Position numbers and translations under genes: made by a program | Notes under the pieces: generated by a model | Told to the model about the DNA's origin: nothing | What the model saw: only the letters and a program-made list of their open reading frames with translations | Databases searched by the model: none | Shown: one piece after another, positions 25,449-37,289 of the stretch | How positions within the stretch are numbered: position 1 is the first letter of the stretch | Layout: each line of letters opens with the position of its first letter | NCBI GenBank assembly: GCA_963805495.1 | Contig: CAWDUQ010000004.1 | Span: 682,001 to 746,000, forward strand | DNA: 64,000 nt | Reading direction: 5' to 3' | DNA from: DAHUXD01 sp963805495 | Lineage (GTDB): Bacteria > Acidobacteriota > Thermoanaerobaculia > UBA5066 > Gp7-AA6

Positions 25449-26462
25449 ATGCTGATCGTGATGGACGCGGCCGCCTCCGCGGAGGACGTCGCCCGCGTCG
25501 TCGACACGGTCAACGGCCTCGGTCTCCAGGCACATCCCATTCCGGGCGCGCAGCGCACGGCGATCGGGATCACCGGAAATCGCGGCACCGTGGAACGGGG
25601 CGCCTTCGAGAACCTGCCGGGAGTCGCCGAGGTCATTCCGGTCTCGGCGCCGTACAAGCTCGTTTCCCGCGAGGCGAAACGCGAGACGACGGTAGTGTCC
25701 GTCGGGGGCGTGCCGATCGGGGGCAAGGCCCTGGCCGTCATCGCCGGGCCGTGTGCCGTCGAGTCCGAAGCGCAGGCCGTCGAGATCGGCCGGCGCGTCA
25801 AGGCGGCGGGCGCGACGCACTACCGTGGCGGCGCGTTCAAGCCACGGACGTCTCCCTATTCGTTCCAGGGCCTCGGCGAGAAGGGCCTCGAGATCCTGTC
25901 GCGGGTGCGCGCCGAGACGGGCCTCCCGATCGTGACCGAGGTCCTCGACACCGAGACCGTCGACATCGTCGCGGAGCATGCCGATTGCCTCCAGGTCGGG
26001 GCGCGGAACATGCAGAACTTCTCGCTGCTCAAGCGCCTCGGCCGCTTGCGCAAGCCCGTGCTCCTGAAACGCGGCATGGCGGCGACGATCGAGGAGCTGC
26101 TCCTGTCGGCCGAGTACCTGCTCTCCGAGGGCAACTACGAGGTCATCCTGTGCGAGCGCGGGGTGCGCACCTTCGCCGACCACACCCGCAACACGCTCGA
26201 CCTCTCGGCCGTTCCCTACGTCCAGCGGATCTCGCATCTGCCGATTCTCGTCGACCCGTCGCACGGCACCGGCAAGCGCGCGAAGGTCCTGCCGCTCTCC
26301 CGGGCGTCCGTCGCCGTCGGTGCCGACGGCCTCCTCATCGAGGTGCACCAGGCGCCGGAGCAGGCCCTCTCGGACGGGCCCCAGGCCATCCTGCCGGAGA
26401 TGTTCGCGGAGCTCGTCGCGGAGATGCGGCGGCTGGCTCCGGTGGTCGGCCGCACCGCGTGA
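25449..26462 (+). CDS. aroF: 3-deoxy-7-phosphoheptulonate synthase (type I-beta)
   Basis: This 337-residue DAHP synthase condenses PEP and erythrose-4-phosphate, the first step to aromatic amino acids. Residues 1-70 are the ferredoxin-like regulatory domain (LIVMDAAASAEDVARVVDTV). The barrel begins near residue 95 with VIAGPCAVES and contains RGGAFKPRTSPYSFQG, QVGARNMQNFSLL, KPVLLKRGM, LCERGVRTF and DPSHGTGKR, all active-site blocks. It leads an operon with carA (GTGA overlap) and a LolC-like gene. Driven by a TTGACA-17-GATGAT promoter. Confidence 0.93.
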   Translation: MLIVMDAAASAEDVARVVDTVNGLGLQAHPIPGAQRTAIGITGNRGTVERGAFENLPGVAEVIPVSAPYKLVSREAKRETTVVSVGGVPIGGKALAVIAGPCAVESEAQAVEIGRRVKAAGATHYRGGAFKPRTSPYSFQGLGEKGLEILSRVRAETGLPIVTEVLDTETVDIVAEHADCLQVGARNMQNFSLLKRLGRLRKPVLLKRGMAATIEELLLSAEYLLSEGNYEVILCERGVRTFADHTRNTLDLSAVPYVQRISHLPILVDPSHGTGKRAKVLPLSRASVAVGADGLLIEVHQAPEQALSDGPQAILPEMFAELVAEMRRLAPVVGRTA

Positions 26463-27550
26463 AGGGCCTCCTCGTTCTCGAGGATGGGACGGTCTACCGC
26501 GGCGACGCGATCGGCCGCCCGGGCACGTCTTTCGGCGAGATCGTGTTCAACACGGCGATGAGCGGCTACCAGGAGATCCTGACGGACCCGTCCTACGCCG
26601 GGCAGATCGTCGTCATGACCGCGTCGCACGTCGGGAATTACGGCATCCGCGCCGAGGAGGCCGAGTCCGACCGCGTCCACGTGGCGGGCTTCATCGCCCG
26701 GGACTTTCCGGCGCGCTGGAGCGGCACCGGGGGAGAGCAGAGCCTCGCGGACTACCTCGATGCGTCCGCCGTGACGGGGCTCCACGGCCTCGACACGCGG
26801 TCCCTCGTGCGCCGCATCCGGAGCGAAGGAGCGATGCGCGCCGGTCTCTCGACGGAGATCGACGATCCGGCCGAGCTGCATCGCCGGGTCCTGGCTTCTC
26901 CCGCGATGGTCGGCAGCGACCTCGCGCTGACCGTCTCGCCCGGTCAGACGCGCGTTGCCCCGGGAGGGAGGGGCCGCAAGAAGTTCCGGGTGGCGGCCGT
27001 CGACTACGGCATGAAGCGGAACATCATCCGACTCCTCCAGGCGGGCTCCTGCCGGGTCACCGTGTTCCCCGCCACCGCGACCGCCGGCGAGATCCTGGAA
27101 AGCCGCCCCGACGGCATCTTCCTTTCGAACGGACCGGGAGATCCGGCGGCGCTTCCGGGGCCGATCGCAACGATCGCGAGCCTCGTCGAGACGGGCAAGC
27201 CCATCTTCGGGATCTGCCTCGGGCACCAGATCCTGGGGCTCGCCTTCGGGGCGAAGACGTTCAAGCTCAAGTTCGGCCACCGCGGCGCCAACCACCCGGT
27301 GCAGGACCTCGCGTCGGGCCACGTGGCGATCACGTCGCAGAATCACGGCTTCGCGGTCGACGCCGCGACCCTGCCCGCCGAGATCGAGGCGACGCACCGC
27401 AACCTCAACGACGGGACCCTGGAGGGGTTCCGCCACCGGCGGCTTCCGATCCTCGCGGCGCAGTTTCACCCCGAGGCCGCGCCCGGCCCCCACGACGCCA
27501 ACGTCCTCTTCCACCGCTTCCTCGAGTCGATGGCGGAGGCGCGCAGGTGA
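26459..27550 (+). CDS. carA: Carbamoyl-phosphate synthase small subunit
   Basis: This 363-residue glutamine amidotransferase subunit hydrolyses glutamine to feed ammonia to CarB. The N-terminal half starts GLLVLEDGTVYRGDAIGRPG and has GEIVFNTAMSGYQEILTDPS and GIRAEE. The class I amidotransferase half has the nucleophile in FGICLGHQILGLAFG and the His/Glu pair in AAQFHPEAAPGPHDA. GTG 26459 overlaps the aroF stop and its own stop overlaps the next gene. carB is not adjacent: it lies 4.6 kb downstream beyond an opposing kinase gene. Confidence 0.95.
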   Translation: MKGLLVLEDGTVYRGDAIGRPGTSFGEIVFNTAMSGYQEILTDPSYAGQIVVMTASHVGNYGIRAEEAESDRVHVAGFIARDFPARWSGTGGEQSLADYLDASAVTGLHGLDTRSLVRRIRSEGAMRAGLSTEIDDPAELHRRVLASPAMVGSDLALTVSPGQTRVAPGGRGRKKFRVAAVDYGMKRNIIRLLQAGSCRVTVFPATATAGEILESRPDGIFLSNGPGDPAALPGPIATIASLVETGKPIFGICLGHQILGLAFGAKTFKLKFGHRGANHPVQDLASGHVAITSQNHGFAVDAATLPAEIEATHRNLNDGTLEGFRHRRLPILAAQFHPEAAPGPHDANVLFHRFLESMAEARR

Positions 27551-28791
27551 AGAGCCTGCCCCTCGAAGTGGCCGTGCGGTACCTCAAGTCGCGGCCCTCG
27601 CGGCTGGTCTCGTCGGTTTCCCTCCTCTCGATCTCGGGGATCGCCCTCGGGGTCGCGGCGCTCGTCGTGGCCATGGGGCTCCTCTCCGGTTACCGGACGG
27701 AGATCCGCGAAAAGCTGATCGGCGCCAACGCCGAGATCGTCGTCTTCCCCCTGATTTCGGGCGGCGATCCGGACCCCGAGGCGCTCGAGCTCCGGGTGGC
27801 GGCGGTGCCGGGCGTGCGGGCCACCGCTGCCGTGATTTATCAGACCGGCGTGGCGTCGTCGCCGGCGACCCCGGACGGCGCGGACGCGGTCCTCAAGGGC
27901 ATCGACCCCGCGGCCGAGCGTCGTGTGTCCCAGATCGACACGTACCTTCCGGACGCCGAGCGGGCGGTGACCCGCTCCGGCCCCGGGGCTCTTCCGGCGG
28001 TCGCGATCGGGGCGGAGCTCGCCCGCAAGCTCGACGTCCGCGAGGGCGACGCGATCACCCTGTCGACGGCCGACGCTTCCGGCGGCCCCGGCCGGTTCGT
28101 GCCTCGCTCGGGGCGATTTCGGGTGTCGAAGATCTTTCGGACGAACTTTTCCGAGTACGACACCGAATGGGTGTTCCTCGATCGCGAGGAGCTGCGGCGG
28201 CTCGGGCGCATGGAAGGGAAGGCCAACGTCGTCGAGGTGCGCCTCGACTCCGTCCAGGACACCGAGGCGATGGCTTCGGCGATCGGGCGCGCGGCCGGCA
28301 ACGGCTACTCGGTTTCCGACTGGCGGTCGATGAACGGAGGCCTCTTCGCGGCGCTGGCGATCCAGCAGACGACGCTCTTCCTCGTGATCGGCCTGATCGT
28401 CGCGGTCTCGACCTTCAACGTCGTCGCGACACTGGTCATGACGGTCCAGGAAAAGAAGCGGGACATCGGCGTCCTGACGACGCTCGGGGCCGAGCCCGGC
28501 TTCTTCTCGAAGGTCTTCCTGTCGCTCGGGGCGCTCCTCGGAGGCGTGGGAGTCGCGTCCGGGGTCGTCTTCGGCGTGCTCGTGTGCTGGGCCATGACCC
28601 GGTTCCGCCTGCTCTCCTTCCCGCCGGGGGTCGCCGAGATCTACTTCGTCTCGTACATCCCGTTTCTCGTCCGGTGGAAGGACCTGGCGGCGATCGTCGG
28701 CTTCTCGGGTCTCGCCATTCTCTTCGCCGCCTGGGTTCCCGCCCGCCGCGCTTCCCGGATCGACGTCGCCGAAGCCCTGCGTTACGAGTGA
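27547..28791 (+). CDS. LolC/LolE-type lipoprotein-releasing ABC permease
   Basis: This 414-residue inner-membrane permease has one N-terminal helix (SLLSISGIALGVAALVVAMG), a large periplasmic MacB-like domain (about residues 45-265) and three C-terminal helices of the FtsX superfamily. KSRPSRLVSSVSLLSISGIA and VMTVQEKKRDIGVLTTLGAE are typical of LolC/E, as is the final PARRASRIDVAEALRYE. The usual ATPase partner lolD is not adjacent. GTG start overlaps the carA stop. It is followed 20 nt later by the DUF3108-like gene. Confidence 0.88.
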   Translation: MKSLPLEVAVRYLKSRPSRLVSSVSLLSISGIALGVAALVVAMGLLSGYRTEIREKLIGANAEIVVFPLISGGDPDPEALELRVAAVPGVRATAAVIYQTGVASSPATPDGADAVLKGIDPAAERRVSQIDTYLPDAERAVTRSGPGALPAVAIGAELARKLDVREGDAITLSTADASGGPGRFVPRSGRFRVSKIFRTNFSEYDTEWVFLDREELRRLGRMEGKANVVEVRLDSVQDTEAMASAIGRAAGNGYSVSDWRSMNGGLFAALAIQQTTLFLVIGLIVAVSTFNVVATLVMTVQEKKRDIGVLTTLGAEPGFFSKVFLSLGALLGGVGVASGVVFGVLVCWAMTRFRLLSFPPGVAEIYFVSYIPFLVRWKDLAAIVGFSGLAILFAAWVPARRASRIDVAEALRYE

Positions 28792-28798
28792 TCCCGGC

Positions 28799-28804
28799 TA
28801 GAAT
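28799..28804 (+). promoter_or_regulatory. -10 hexamer TAGAAT before the DUF3108-like gene
   Basis: TAGAAT ends 7 nt before ATG 28812 and starts 7 nt after the upstream stop. It predicts an internal, leaderless transcript start. No clear -35 is present. Confidence 0.5.
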
Positions 28805-28811
28805 CCGCGCC

Positions 28812-29641
28812 ATGAAAATCCGGATGTTCGCGATCGGCGCCCTGGCGCTGGCCGTCGTCGCGGCGGGACCGGCGCGCGTCGGCTCCTCGCTCGGCCGCTT
28901 TCACTACCGGCCCGACCGGATCCGGATTGGCGAGGTCGCGCACTACGTCAAGTCCAACCTCGACGGCACGAAGCCGTCGCGGGTGTCGATCTTCGTCGCG
29001 GCGAAGGACCGCGTGGAGGTCGCCAAGGTCGAAAAGGGCACCGGCGATGCGGCGTGGGTCCGGGCCCGCTTCGACTGGAAGATCTTCACGGCGGATCGGA
29101 TCGAGGCGGCGGTCGTCGCCCTCGACGGCTCGGTCGAGGAACGGGCGGTCATCGCGGCCGACGTCAAGGCCGGAACGGTGAACGTCCGAGTCGGCGACCG
29201 AACGGGGTCGGCGGCGTGGCGCTGGGTTCCCTTCCACGTCTACAACTTCGACTTCACCAGCCTCAATTTCGCGTGGCGGCAGCTCGACGATCCACGCTCC
29301 TCGTTCACGATCGGCGTTCTGGACCCGAACTTCGGCGGGGAAGGCGACATCTTCTTCTACCGGGGCGAGGCCCGCATCGAGTACGTGCGCGACGAGCCGC
29401 TCCACGGCCGGACCTGCACGCTCCACCGGATCTCCGGCGCGGGCATCGGCGGGACGACCGGCTCGATCTGGGCGGACCCGAAGTCGGGCTGGCTCGAGAA
29501 AGTCGAGATCCCGTTTCCCGATAACCCCGACTGGTCGAGCTTCCGGCTCGAGCTCCAGGGCGTCGAGACGATGACGCCCGAGGCCTGGAAGAAGTTCATC
29601 GCCGACTCGCTGGCGAAGGCCAACGCGGCGAACCCGAAGAC

Positions 29642-29645
<4 letters not shown>
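28812..29645 (+). CDS. DUF3108-like secreted protein
   Basis: This 277-residue exported protein has an N-terminal signal-like helix (MFAIGALALAVVAAGPARVG). Repeated beta segments follow (HYRPDRIRIGEVAHYVKSNL, FHVYNFDFTSLNFAWRQLDD), with a glycine-containing IWADPKSGWLEKVEIPFPDN near the end. This pattern fits DUF3108/LolA-like periplasmic folds, which would suit its position behind a LolC-type permease; both the family and a lipoprotein-handling role are inferences. Its TAG stop shares CTAG (29642-29645) with the convergent kinase gene. Confidence 0.65.
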
Positions 29646-32080
<2,435 letters not shown>

Positions 32081-32107
32081 TGGTTCTCCGGCCGCAGGCT
32101 GCCGCGC

Positions 32108-32113
32108 ATTCTA
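32108..32113 (-). promoter_or_regulatory. -10 hexamer TAGAAT for the kinase (minus strand)
   Basis: Read on the minus strand, TAGAAT lies 27 nt before the TTG start. Unlike most promoters here it leaves room for a leader, and a GGAG Shine-Dalgarno is present in it. Confidence 0.45.
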
Positions 32114-32130
32114 CTTGCTTCGCCGACCGC

Positions 32131-32136
32131 TATACT
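32131..32136 (+). promoter_or_regulatory. -10 hexamer TATACT for carB
   Basis: TATACT ends 10 nt before GTG 32147 and lies divergent to the kinase -10. No good -35 is seen. The leader would be only a few nucleotides. Confidence 0.5.
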
Positions 32137-32146
32137 CCCGCCCCGG

Positions 32147-35100
32147 GTGGCCAAGCGCGACGACATTCGATCGATCCTCGTCATCGGATCGGGGCCGATC
32201 GTCATCGGTCAGGCCTGCGAATTTGACTACTCCGGAACCCAGGCCGTGCGCGCCTTGAAGCGCGAGGGCTACCGGGTGGTGCTCGTCAACTCCAACCCCG
32301 CGACGATCATGACCGACCCGGCGCTCGCGGACGCGACCTACGTCGAGCCCCTGACGGTCGACTTCCTCGAGCGCATCATCGACCGGGAGCGGCCCGACGC
32401 GATCCTGCCGACGGTGGGCGGGCAGACCGCCATCAACCTGGCCCTGGCGCTGGCGGAGAAGGGCATTCTCGAGAAGCGGGGCGTGCAGTTGATCGGGGCC
32501 AACGAGCGGGCGATCCGGCTGGCCGAGGACCGGGACCTCTTCAAGAAGGCGATGCTCGAGATCGGCGCCGAAGTCCCGCGCTCGGAGCGGGTCCGGTCGC
32601 TCGAGGAGGCCGAGGCGGCGTTGAAGGAGATCGGCCTGCCGGTCGTGGTCCGGCCGTCCTTCACCCTCGGAGGCTCCGGTGGCGGAGCCGCGAAGACCCT
32701 TGCGGAGTTCCGCAAGATCGTCGCCAACGGCCTGCGGGAGTCGCCGACCCACGAGGTGCTGATCGAGGAGTCCGTCGAAGGCTGGAAGGAGTTCGAGCTG
32801 GAGGTCATGCGGGACACCGCGGACAACGTGATCATCGTCTGCTCGATCGAGAACTTCGACGCCATGGGCGTCCACACCGGCGACTCGATCACGGTGGCCC
32901 CGCAGATGACGCTCTCCGACCGCCAGTACCAGGCCATGCGCGACGAAGCCAAGGCCGTCATCCGCAAGGTCGGCGTCGACACGGGCGGCTCGAACATCCA
33001 GTTCGCCGTGGACCCGAAGACGGGCCGCCGCGTCGTCATCGAGATGAACCCGCGCGTCTCCCGTTCCTCGGCGCTCGCCTCGAAGGCGACCGGGTTCCCG
33101 ATCGCCAAGATCGCCGCTCTGCTCGCCGTGGGCTACCACCTCGACGAGATCCCCAACGACATCACGAAGAAGACGCCGGCCTCGTTCGAGCCTTCGCTCG
33201 ACTACGTCGTCGTCAAGATCCCGCGCTGGACGTTCGAGAAGTTCCCGCGCGCCGACAACCGCCTGACGATCCAGATGAAGTCGGTCGGCGAGGCGATGGC
33301 CATCGGCCGCACGTTTCCCGAGGCCCTCGGCAAGGCGATCCGTTCGCTCGAGATCGGGGCCGACGGCCTCGACGACGGTCGGGGGGACCTCTCGCGCGAG
33401 GAGTTGCTGGCGAAGCTCGAGGAGCCGACGGCCGAACGGCTCTTCCACCTGCGCCGGGCGTTTCTCTCCGGGATGAGCGTCGACGAGGTCGCCCGCCACA
33501 CGCGCATCGATCCCTGGTTCCTGGACGGCGTGCGGCGGATGGTCGAGACCGAGGAGGGGTTTGCGGGACGCGACATCGAGGGCCTCTCGCGGGAGGAGCT
33601 GCGCGACGCCAAGCGCCTGGGCCTGTCGGACCGCGCCCTGGCCCGGAAGCTCCGGTGCGACGAGGCGGCCGTCCGCGGTCGCCGCAAGGCGCTCGGCATC
33701 GTCCCCGTCTACAAGACGATCGACACGTGCGCGGCCGAGTTCGAGGCGCAGACCCCCTACTTCTACTCGACCTACGAGGACGAGAACGAGTCGATCCGCA
33801 CGGGCCGGCGCAAGGTGGCGATCCTCGGTGGAGGGCCGAACCGGATCGGGCAGGGCATCGAGTTCGACTACTGCTGTGTCCATGCCTGCTATGCGCTCTC
33901 CGAGGCCGGGTTCGAGACGATCATGATCAACTGCAACCCCGAGACGGTTTCGACCGACTACGACACGTCGGACCGGCTCTACTTCGAGCCGCTCACCTTC
34001 GAGGACGTCACGGCGGTGCTCGACAATGAGCGTCCCGACGGGGTCCTCGTCCAGTTCGGCGGCCAGACGCCGCTGAAGCTCGCGCGCGCGCTCGAGGCGG
34101 CGGGCTACCCGATCTGGGGGACTTCGCCCGAGTCGATCGACCTCGCGGAAGACCGCGGCCGGTTCGGCCGCCTTCTCGGCGAGCTCGGCCTCGCCGCGCC
34201 GTCGCACGCCGAGGTGAGGACCGAGGCCGAAGCCCTCGACGCGGCGCGCCGCATCGGGTACCCGCTCGTCGTGCGGCCGTCGTACGTCCTCGGCGGGCGG
34301 GCGATGGCCGTCGTGTTCGACGCGGGGCGCCTCGCGGCGTACATGCGGTCGGCGGTGGCCAGTTCGCCCGAGCACCCCGTGCTGATCGACCGTTTCCTCG
34401 ACGACGCCGTGGAGCTCGACGTGGACGCCCTCTGCGACGGCCGGTCCACCTGGATCGGCGGCATCCAGCAGCACATCGAGGAGGCCGGAATCCATTCCGG
34501 GGACTCCTTCTCGGTGCTGCCGCCCTGGAAGATCCCGCCGGCGCTCCTCGACGAGATCCGGCTCGCGACGCGGCGGCTGGCCGAGGGCCTCAAGGTGCGC
34601 GGGCTCGTCAACATCCAGTTTGCGATCCAGCACGGCAAGCTCTACGTGCTGGAGGTCAACCCCCGTGCCTCCCGCACCGTGCCCTTCGTCTCGAAGGCGA
34701 TCGGGGTCCCGATGGCCCGGGCCGCGGCCCTCCTGACCATTCCCGAGCGTAGCCTCGAATCGCTTCGCCTTCCGCCGGAACGGGACCCCGTGGATTTCTT
34801 CATCAAGGCCCCGGTCTTTCCATTCCGCAAGTTCCCGGGCGAGGACGTGCTGCTGGGGCCCGAGATGAAGTCGACGGGGGAGGTCATGGGGATTTCGCCG
34901 CGATTCGGGGACGCGTTTGCAAAAGCCTGCGAGGCAGCCGGGATAAGGCTTCCCCTCGAGGGGCGGGCGTTTCTCACGGTCAATCCGTATGACAAGCCGG
35001 CGGTCATTCCGATCGGGCGCGAACTCGCGGACCTCGGTTTCGCGCTCTGCGCGACCGAGGGCACGCGCGACGCGCTCAAGGAGGCGGGCGTCGACGCGGA

Positions 35101-35356
35101 GCAGGTGTTCAAGGTCAACGAGGGCAGTCCCAACGCCGTCGATCGGATGGAGGCGGGGGAGATCCAGCTCGTCGTCAACACTCCGCTCGGCGGCGAGTCG
35201 CGTTTCGACGAGGCCGCGATCCGGGCCGCGGCGCTGCGCCTCTCGATCCCGTGCCTGACGACGCTCTCCGCGGCCACGGCCGCGGTCGAAGGCATCCGGT
35301 CCCGCCAGGAGGAGGCGACCGGGGTCGCGCCGCTGCAGGAATACCACCGCACATGA
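32147..35356 (+). CDS. carB: Carbamoyl-phosphate synthase large subunit
   Basis: This 1069-residue synthetase makes carbamoyl phosphate for arginine and pyrimidines. Both ATP-grasp halves are intact: the first starts with RSILVIGSGPIVIGQACEFD and includes PSFTLGGSGGGAA and EMNPRVSRSSALASKATGFP. The second starts at KVAILGGGPNRIGQGIEFDY and has PSYVLGGRAMAV and EVNPRASRTVPFVSKAIGVP. An oligomerisation region lies between, and a C-terminal MGS-like allosteric domain (FLTVNPYDKPAVIPIGRELA) follows from about residue 935. Length is as expected. Start GTG 32147. The stop overlaps the next ATG. Confidence 0.96.
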   Translation: MAKRDDIRSILVIGSGPIVIGQACEFDYSGTQAVRALKREGYRVVLVNSNPATIMTDPALADATYVEPLTVDFLERIIDRERPDAILPTVGGQTAINLALALAEKGILEKRGVQLIGANERAIRLAEDRDLFKKAMLEIGAEVPRSERVRSLEEAEAALKEIGLPVVVRPSFTLGGSGGGAAKTLAEFRKIVANGLRESPTHEVLIEESVEGWKEFELEVMRDTADNVIIVCSIENFDAMGVHTGDSITVAPQMTLSDRQYQAMRDEAKAVIRKVGVDTGGSNIQFAVDPKTGRRVVIEMNPRVSRSSALASKATGFPIAKIAALLAVGYHLDEIPNDITKKTPASFEPSLDYVVVKIPRWTFEKFPRADNRLTIQMKSVGEAMAIGRTFPEALGKAIRSLEIGADGLDDGRGDLSREELLAKLEEPTAERLFHLRRAFLSGMSVDEVARHTRIDPWFLDGVRRMVETEEGFAGRDIEGLSREELRDAKRLGLSDRALARKLRCDEAAVRGRRKALGIVPVYKTIDTCAAEFEAQTPYFYSTYEDENESIRTGRRKVAILGGGPNRIGQGIEFDYCCVHACYALSEAGFETIMINCNPETVSTDYDTSDRLYFEPLTFEDVTAVLDNERPDGVLVQFGGQTPLKLARALEAAGYPIWGTSPESIDLAEDRGRFGRLLGELGLAAPSHAEVRTEAEALDAARRIGYPLVVRPSYVLGGRAMAVVFDAGRLAAYMRSAVASSPEHPVLIDRFLDDAVELDVDALCDGRSTWIGGIQQHIEEAGIHSGDSFSVLPPWKIPPALLDEIRLATRRLAEGLKVRGLVNIQFAIQHGKLYVLEVNPRASRTVPFVSKAIGVPMARAAALLTIPERSLESLRLPPERDPVDFFIKAPVFPFRKFPGEDVLLGPEMKSTGEVMGISPRFGDAFAKACEAAGIRLPLEGRAFLTVNPYDKPAVIPIGRELADLGFALCATEGTRDALKEAGVDAEQVFKVNEGSPNAVDRMEAGEIQLVVNTPLGGESRFDEAAIRAAALRLSIPCLTTLSAATAAVEGIRSRQEEATGVAPLQEYHRT

Positions 35357-37284
35357 ACGGCGAGCCCGCGCGGCGCCCCGGAGGCGTGGCGCGCCTCGCG
35401 GCCCTCGCGGCGACGGCCGCCGGCTTTTTCGTCGTTTTTTCCCTCGGATTTCCGCCGGCGGCGCGCGACCGGCTTCCCGTGCTCCTCCTGGCCCTCGCCC
35501 TGGGTCTCGCCGCGGCGTGGAACCCGGCCCGGGGGCTCGTCGCCTTCGCGTTTCTCTTCCCGCTCGCGGGCCTGGGCGACCGGGCTTTCGGCGGGGCCGA
35601 CGCCGTCGCCTGGCCGGTCCTTCTCTTCGCAGGCTTCGCGGCGGGCTGGACGTTCCGGTTTCTCTACGACTTCGAGAACCTTCCCGATCCCTCCCGCGCG
35701 GACCGCCCCCTGCGCACCCTCGCGGCGGTCTGGTCGCTCGCGGCCCTTCTCTCGATCGTGCGGGCGCGCACGCTCTGGGCCGCCCTGCACGGCCTCGGTC
35801 TGCGCGCCGTCAACATCGAGGGACTTCTCGACGCCGCCGCGATCCGGGACGCCCTGCTGTCGCTCGCGGCGCTCGCTTCGGGCGCGGGGTTCTTTTTCAT
35901 CCTGCGGCGGTCGGGGCCGGTGCTCCGGTCGCGGGCGCTCCGTGCGGCCGTCGCCGGCTGCGGCCTCTCCGGCGCGGCGGCGGTCGCCGAGCGGCTGGGA
36001 ATGCCTCCCGGCGAAACCAGCGCGTTCTGGAAGATGACAGGGCGGCTCTCGGGCGGCGCCATCGACCCCAATGCGCTCGGCATCCTTTGCGGCCTGGCGC
36101 TCGTGGCCACCCTCGCGGCCCTCGTCGGCGAGGAAGCCGGACGCTTCCGGAGTCTGGCCATCGCGGCCGCGTGCGCCGCGGGCCTCGTGCTGTCGGGGTC
36201 CCGCAGCGGCCTGCTTCTCTGCGGCGTGGGGCTCGCCGCCCTCGCGCTCGCGCCGCGTCTGTCCGCGCGGCGACGGCTGCTTTTCGCGGCGGCCGGCGCG
36301 GCGGGCCTCATCGTCATTGCAGGCTTGATTCTGCGTCCGGACCGCGGGACTCTGGGCGCGCGCCTCGCGCTCCTTCTCGACCCGGCCCTCCCGGCCGACG
36401 CCCGTGCGTCGTCGCGGCCGGTGCTCTGGGCGGGCGCGGTCGACCTGTTCGCGCGGGACCCGATCGCCGGCGGCGGACTCGGGGCTTTCTCCTGGCAGCT
36501 TCCAACGCTTCTCGCCGAGCGCGGGCGTTCCCTGCCGTTGCGCGACAACCCGGGAAGCGCATACCTCCAGGCGCTCGCGGAGACCGGTGCGATCGGCTTT
36601 CTGCTGACTCTCGGCCTCGCCGTCGTGCTCGCGCGCGAGGGTCTCGCGGCCCTCGGGCGCGGGAAGGAAGAGCCGCTCCTGGCCGGTTGCGGCGCCGGGG
36701 TCCTGGGTTTTCTCGCCGCGCTCGCGGTGGGATCGCACTGGTTCGCGCCGGACTCGTCACTGCTCTTTTTCCTCCTCGCCGCCGTGGCGGCGCGCCCCGC
36801 GAGGACGGCCGACCCGGCCCGAGCGGCCACCCGGCCGTGGGGACGGTGGCTTTCCCGGGCGGCCGTCGCCGTCTATGCCGCCGCCATTCTCGTCGCGGGC
36901 CTCTCGACCCTTTCCGCCGAGGAGGCTTTCCGCTACCGTCGCGGCATGGGCTTCCACCCCAAGGAACAGGGTCCCGGAGGTCCCTTCTACTGGACGCAGC
37001 GCCGGTTCGCGATCCGGGTTCCGGCGGGCGAGACGATGCGCATGATGCTCGCCCACTACACGCCCGAGGGGCGCAACGTCGAGCTCTCGGCCGAGGCGGA
37101 CGGCCGGACCGTGTTTCGCCGCGATCTGCGTCCGGGCGAAGGACTCTCTCTCAAGCTCGCCGCCCCGGGGGAGCGCCCGCGGATCGTCCGGTTCACCCTG
37201 TCGCATGCGTTCGTTCCCCGCCGCCTCGGGCTCTCCGCGGACCGCCGCGAGCTCGGCCTGGTTGCGGTTTTCCCGGGGCGGTAG
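35353..37284 (+). CDS. O-antigen ligase/polymerase-like membrane protein (Wzy_C)
   Basis: This 643-residue polytopic membrane protein has about 12 hydrophobic helices and the O-antigen ligase (Wzy_C) signatures AGLVLSGSRSGLLLCGVGLA and WAGAVDLFARDPIAGGGLGA, followed by NPGSAYLQALAETGAIGFL. A soluble C-terminal part of about 110 residues (FYWTQRRFAIRVPAGETMRM onwards) has a beta pattern and is not part of the core. It would transfer or polymerise surface glycan at the outer face of the inner membrane. ATG overlaps the carB stop, an unexpected operon partner for carbamoyl-phosphate synthase. Confidence 0.82.
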   Translation: MNGEPARRPGGVARLAALAATAAGFFVVFSLGFPPAARDRLPVLLLALALGLAAAWNPARGLVAFAFLFPLAGLGDRAFGGADAVAWPVLLFAGFAAGWTFRFLYDFENLPDPSRADRPLRTLAAVWSLAALLSIVRARTLWAALHGLGLRAVNIEGLLDAAAIRDALLSLAALASGAGFFFILRRSGPVLRSRALRAAVAGCGLSGAAAVAERLGMPPGETSAFWKMTGRLSGGAIDPNALGILCGLALVATLAALVGEEAGRFRSLAIAAACAAGLVLSGSRSGLLLCGVGLAALALAPRLSARRRLLFAAAGAAGLIVIAGLILRPDRGTLGARLALLLDPALPADARASSRPVLWAGAVDLFARDPIAGGGLGAFSWQLPTLLAERGRSLPLRDNPGSAYLQALAETGAIGFLLTLGLAVVLAREGLAALGRGKEEPLLAGCGAGVLGFLAALAVGSHWFAPDSSLLFFLLAAVAARPARTADPARAATRPWGRWLSRAAVAVYAAAILVAGLSTLSAEEAFRYRRGMGFHPKEQGPGGPFYWTQRRFAIRVPAGETMRMMLAHYTPEGRNVELSAEADGRTVFRRDLRPGEGLSLKLAAPGERPRIVRFTLSHAFVPRRLGLSADRRELGLVAVFPGR

Positions 37285-37289
37285 GGGCC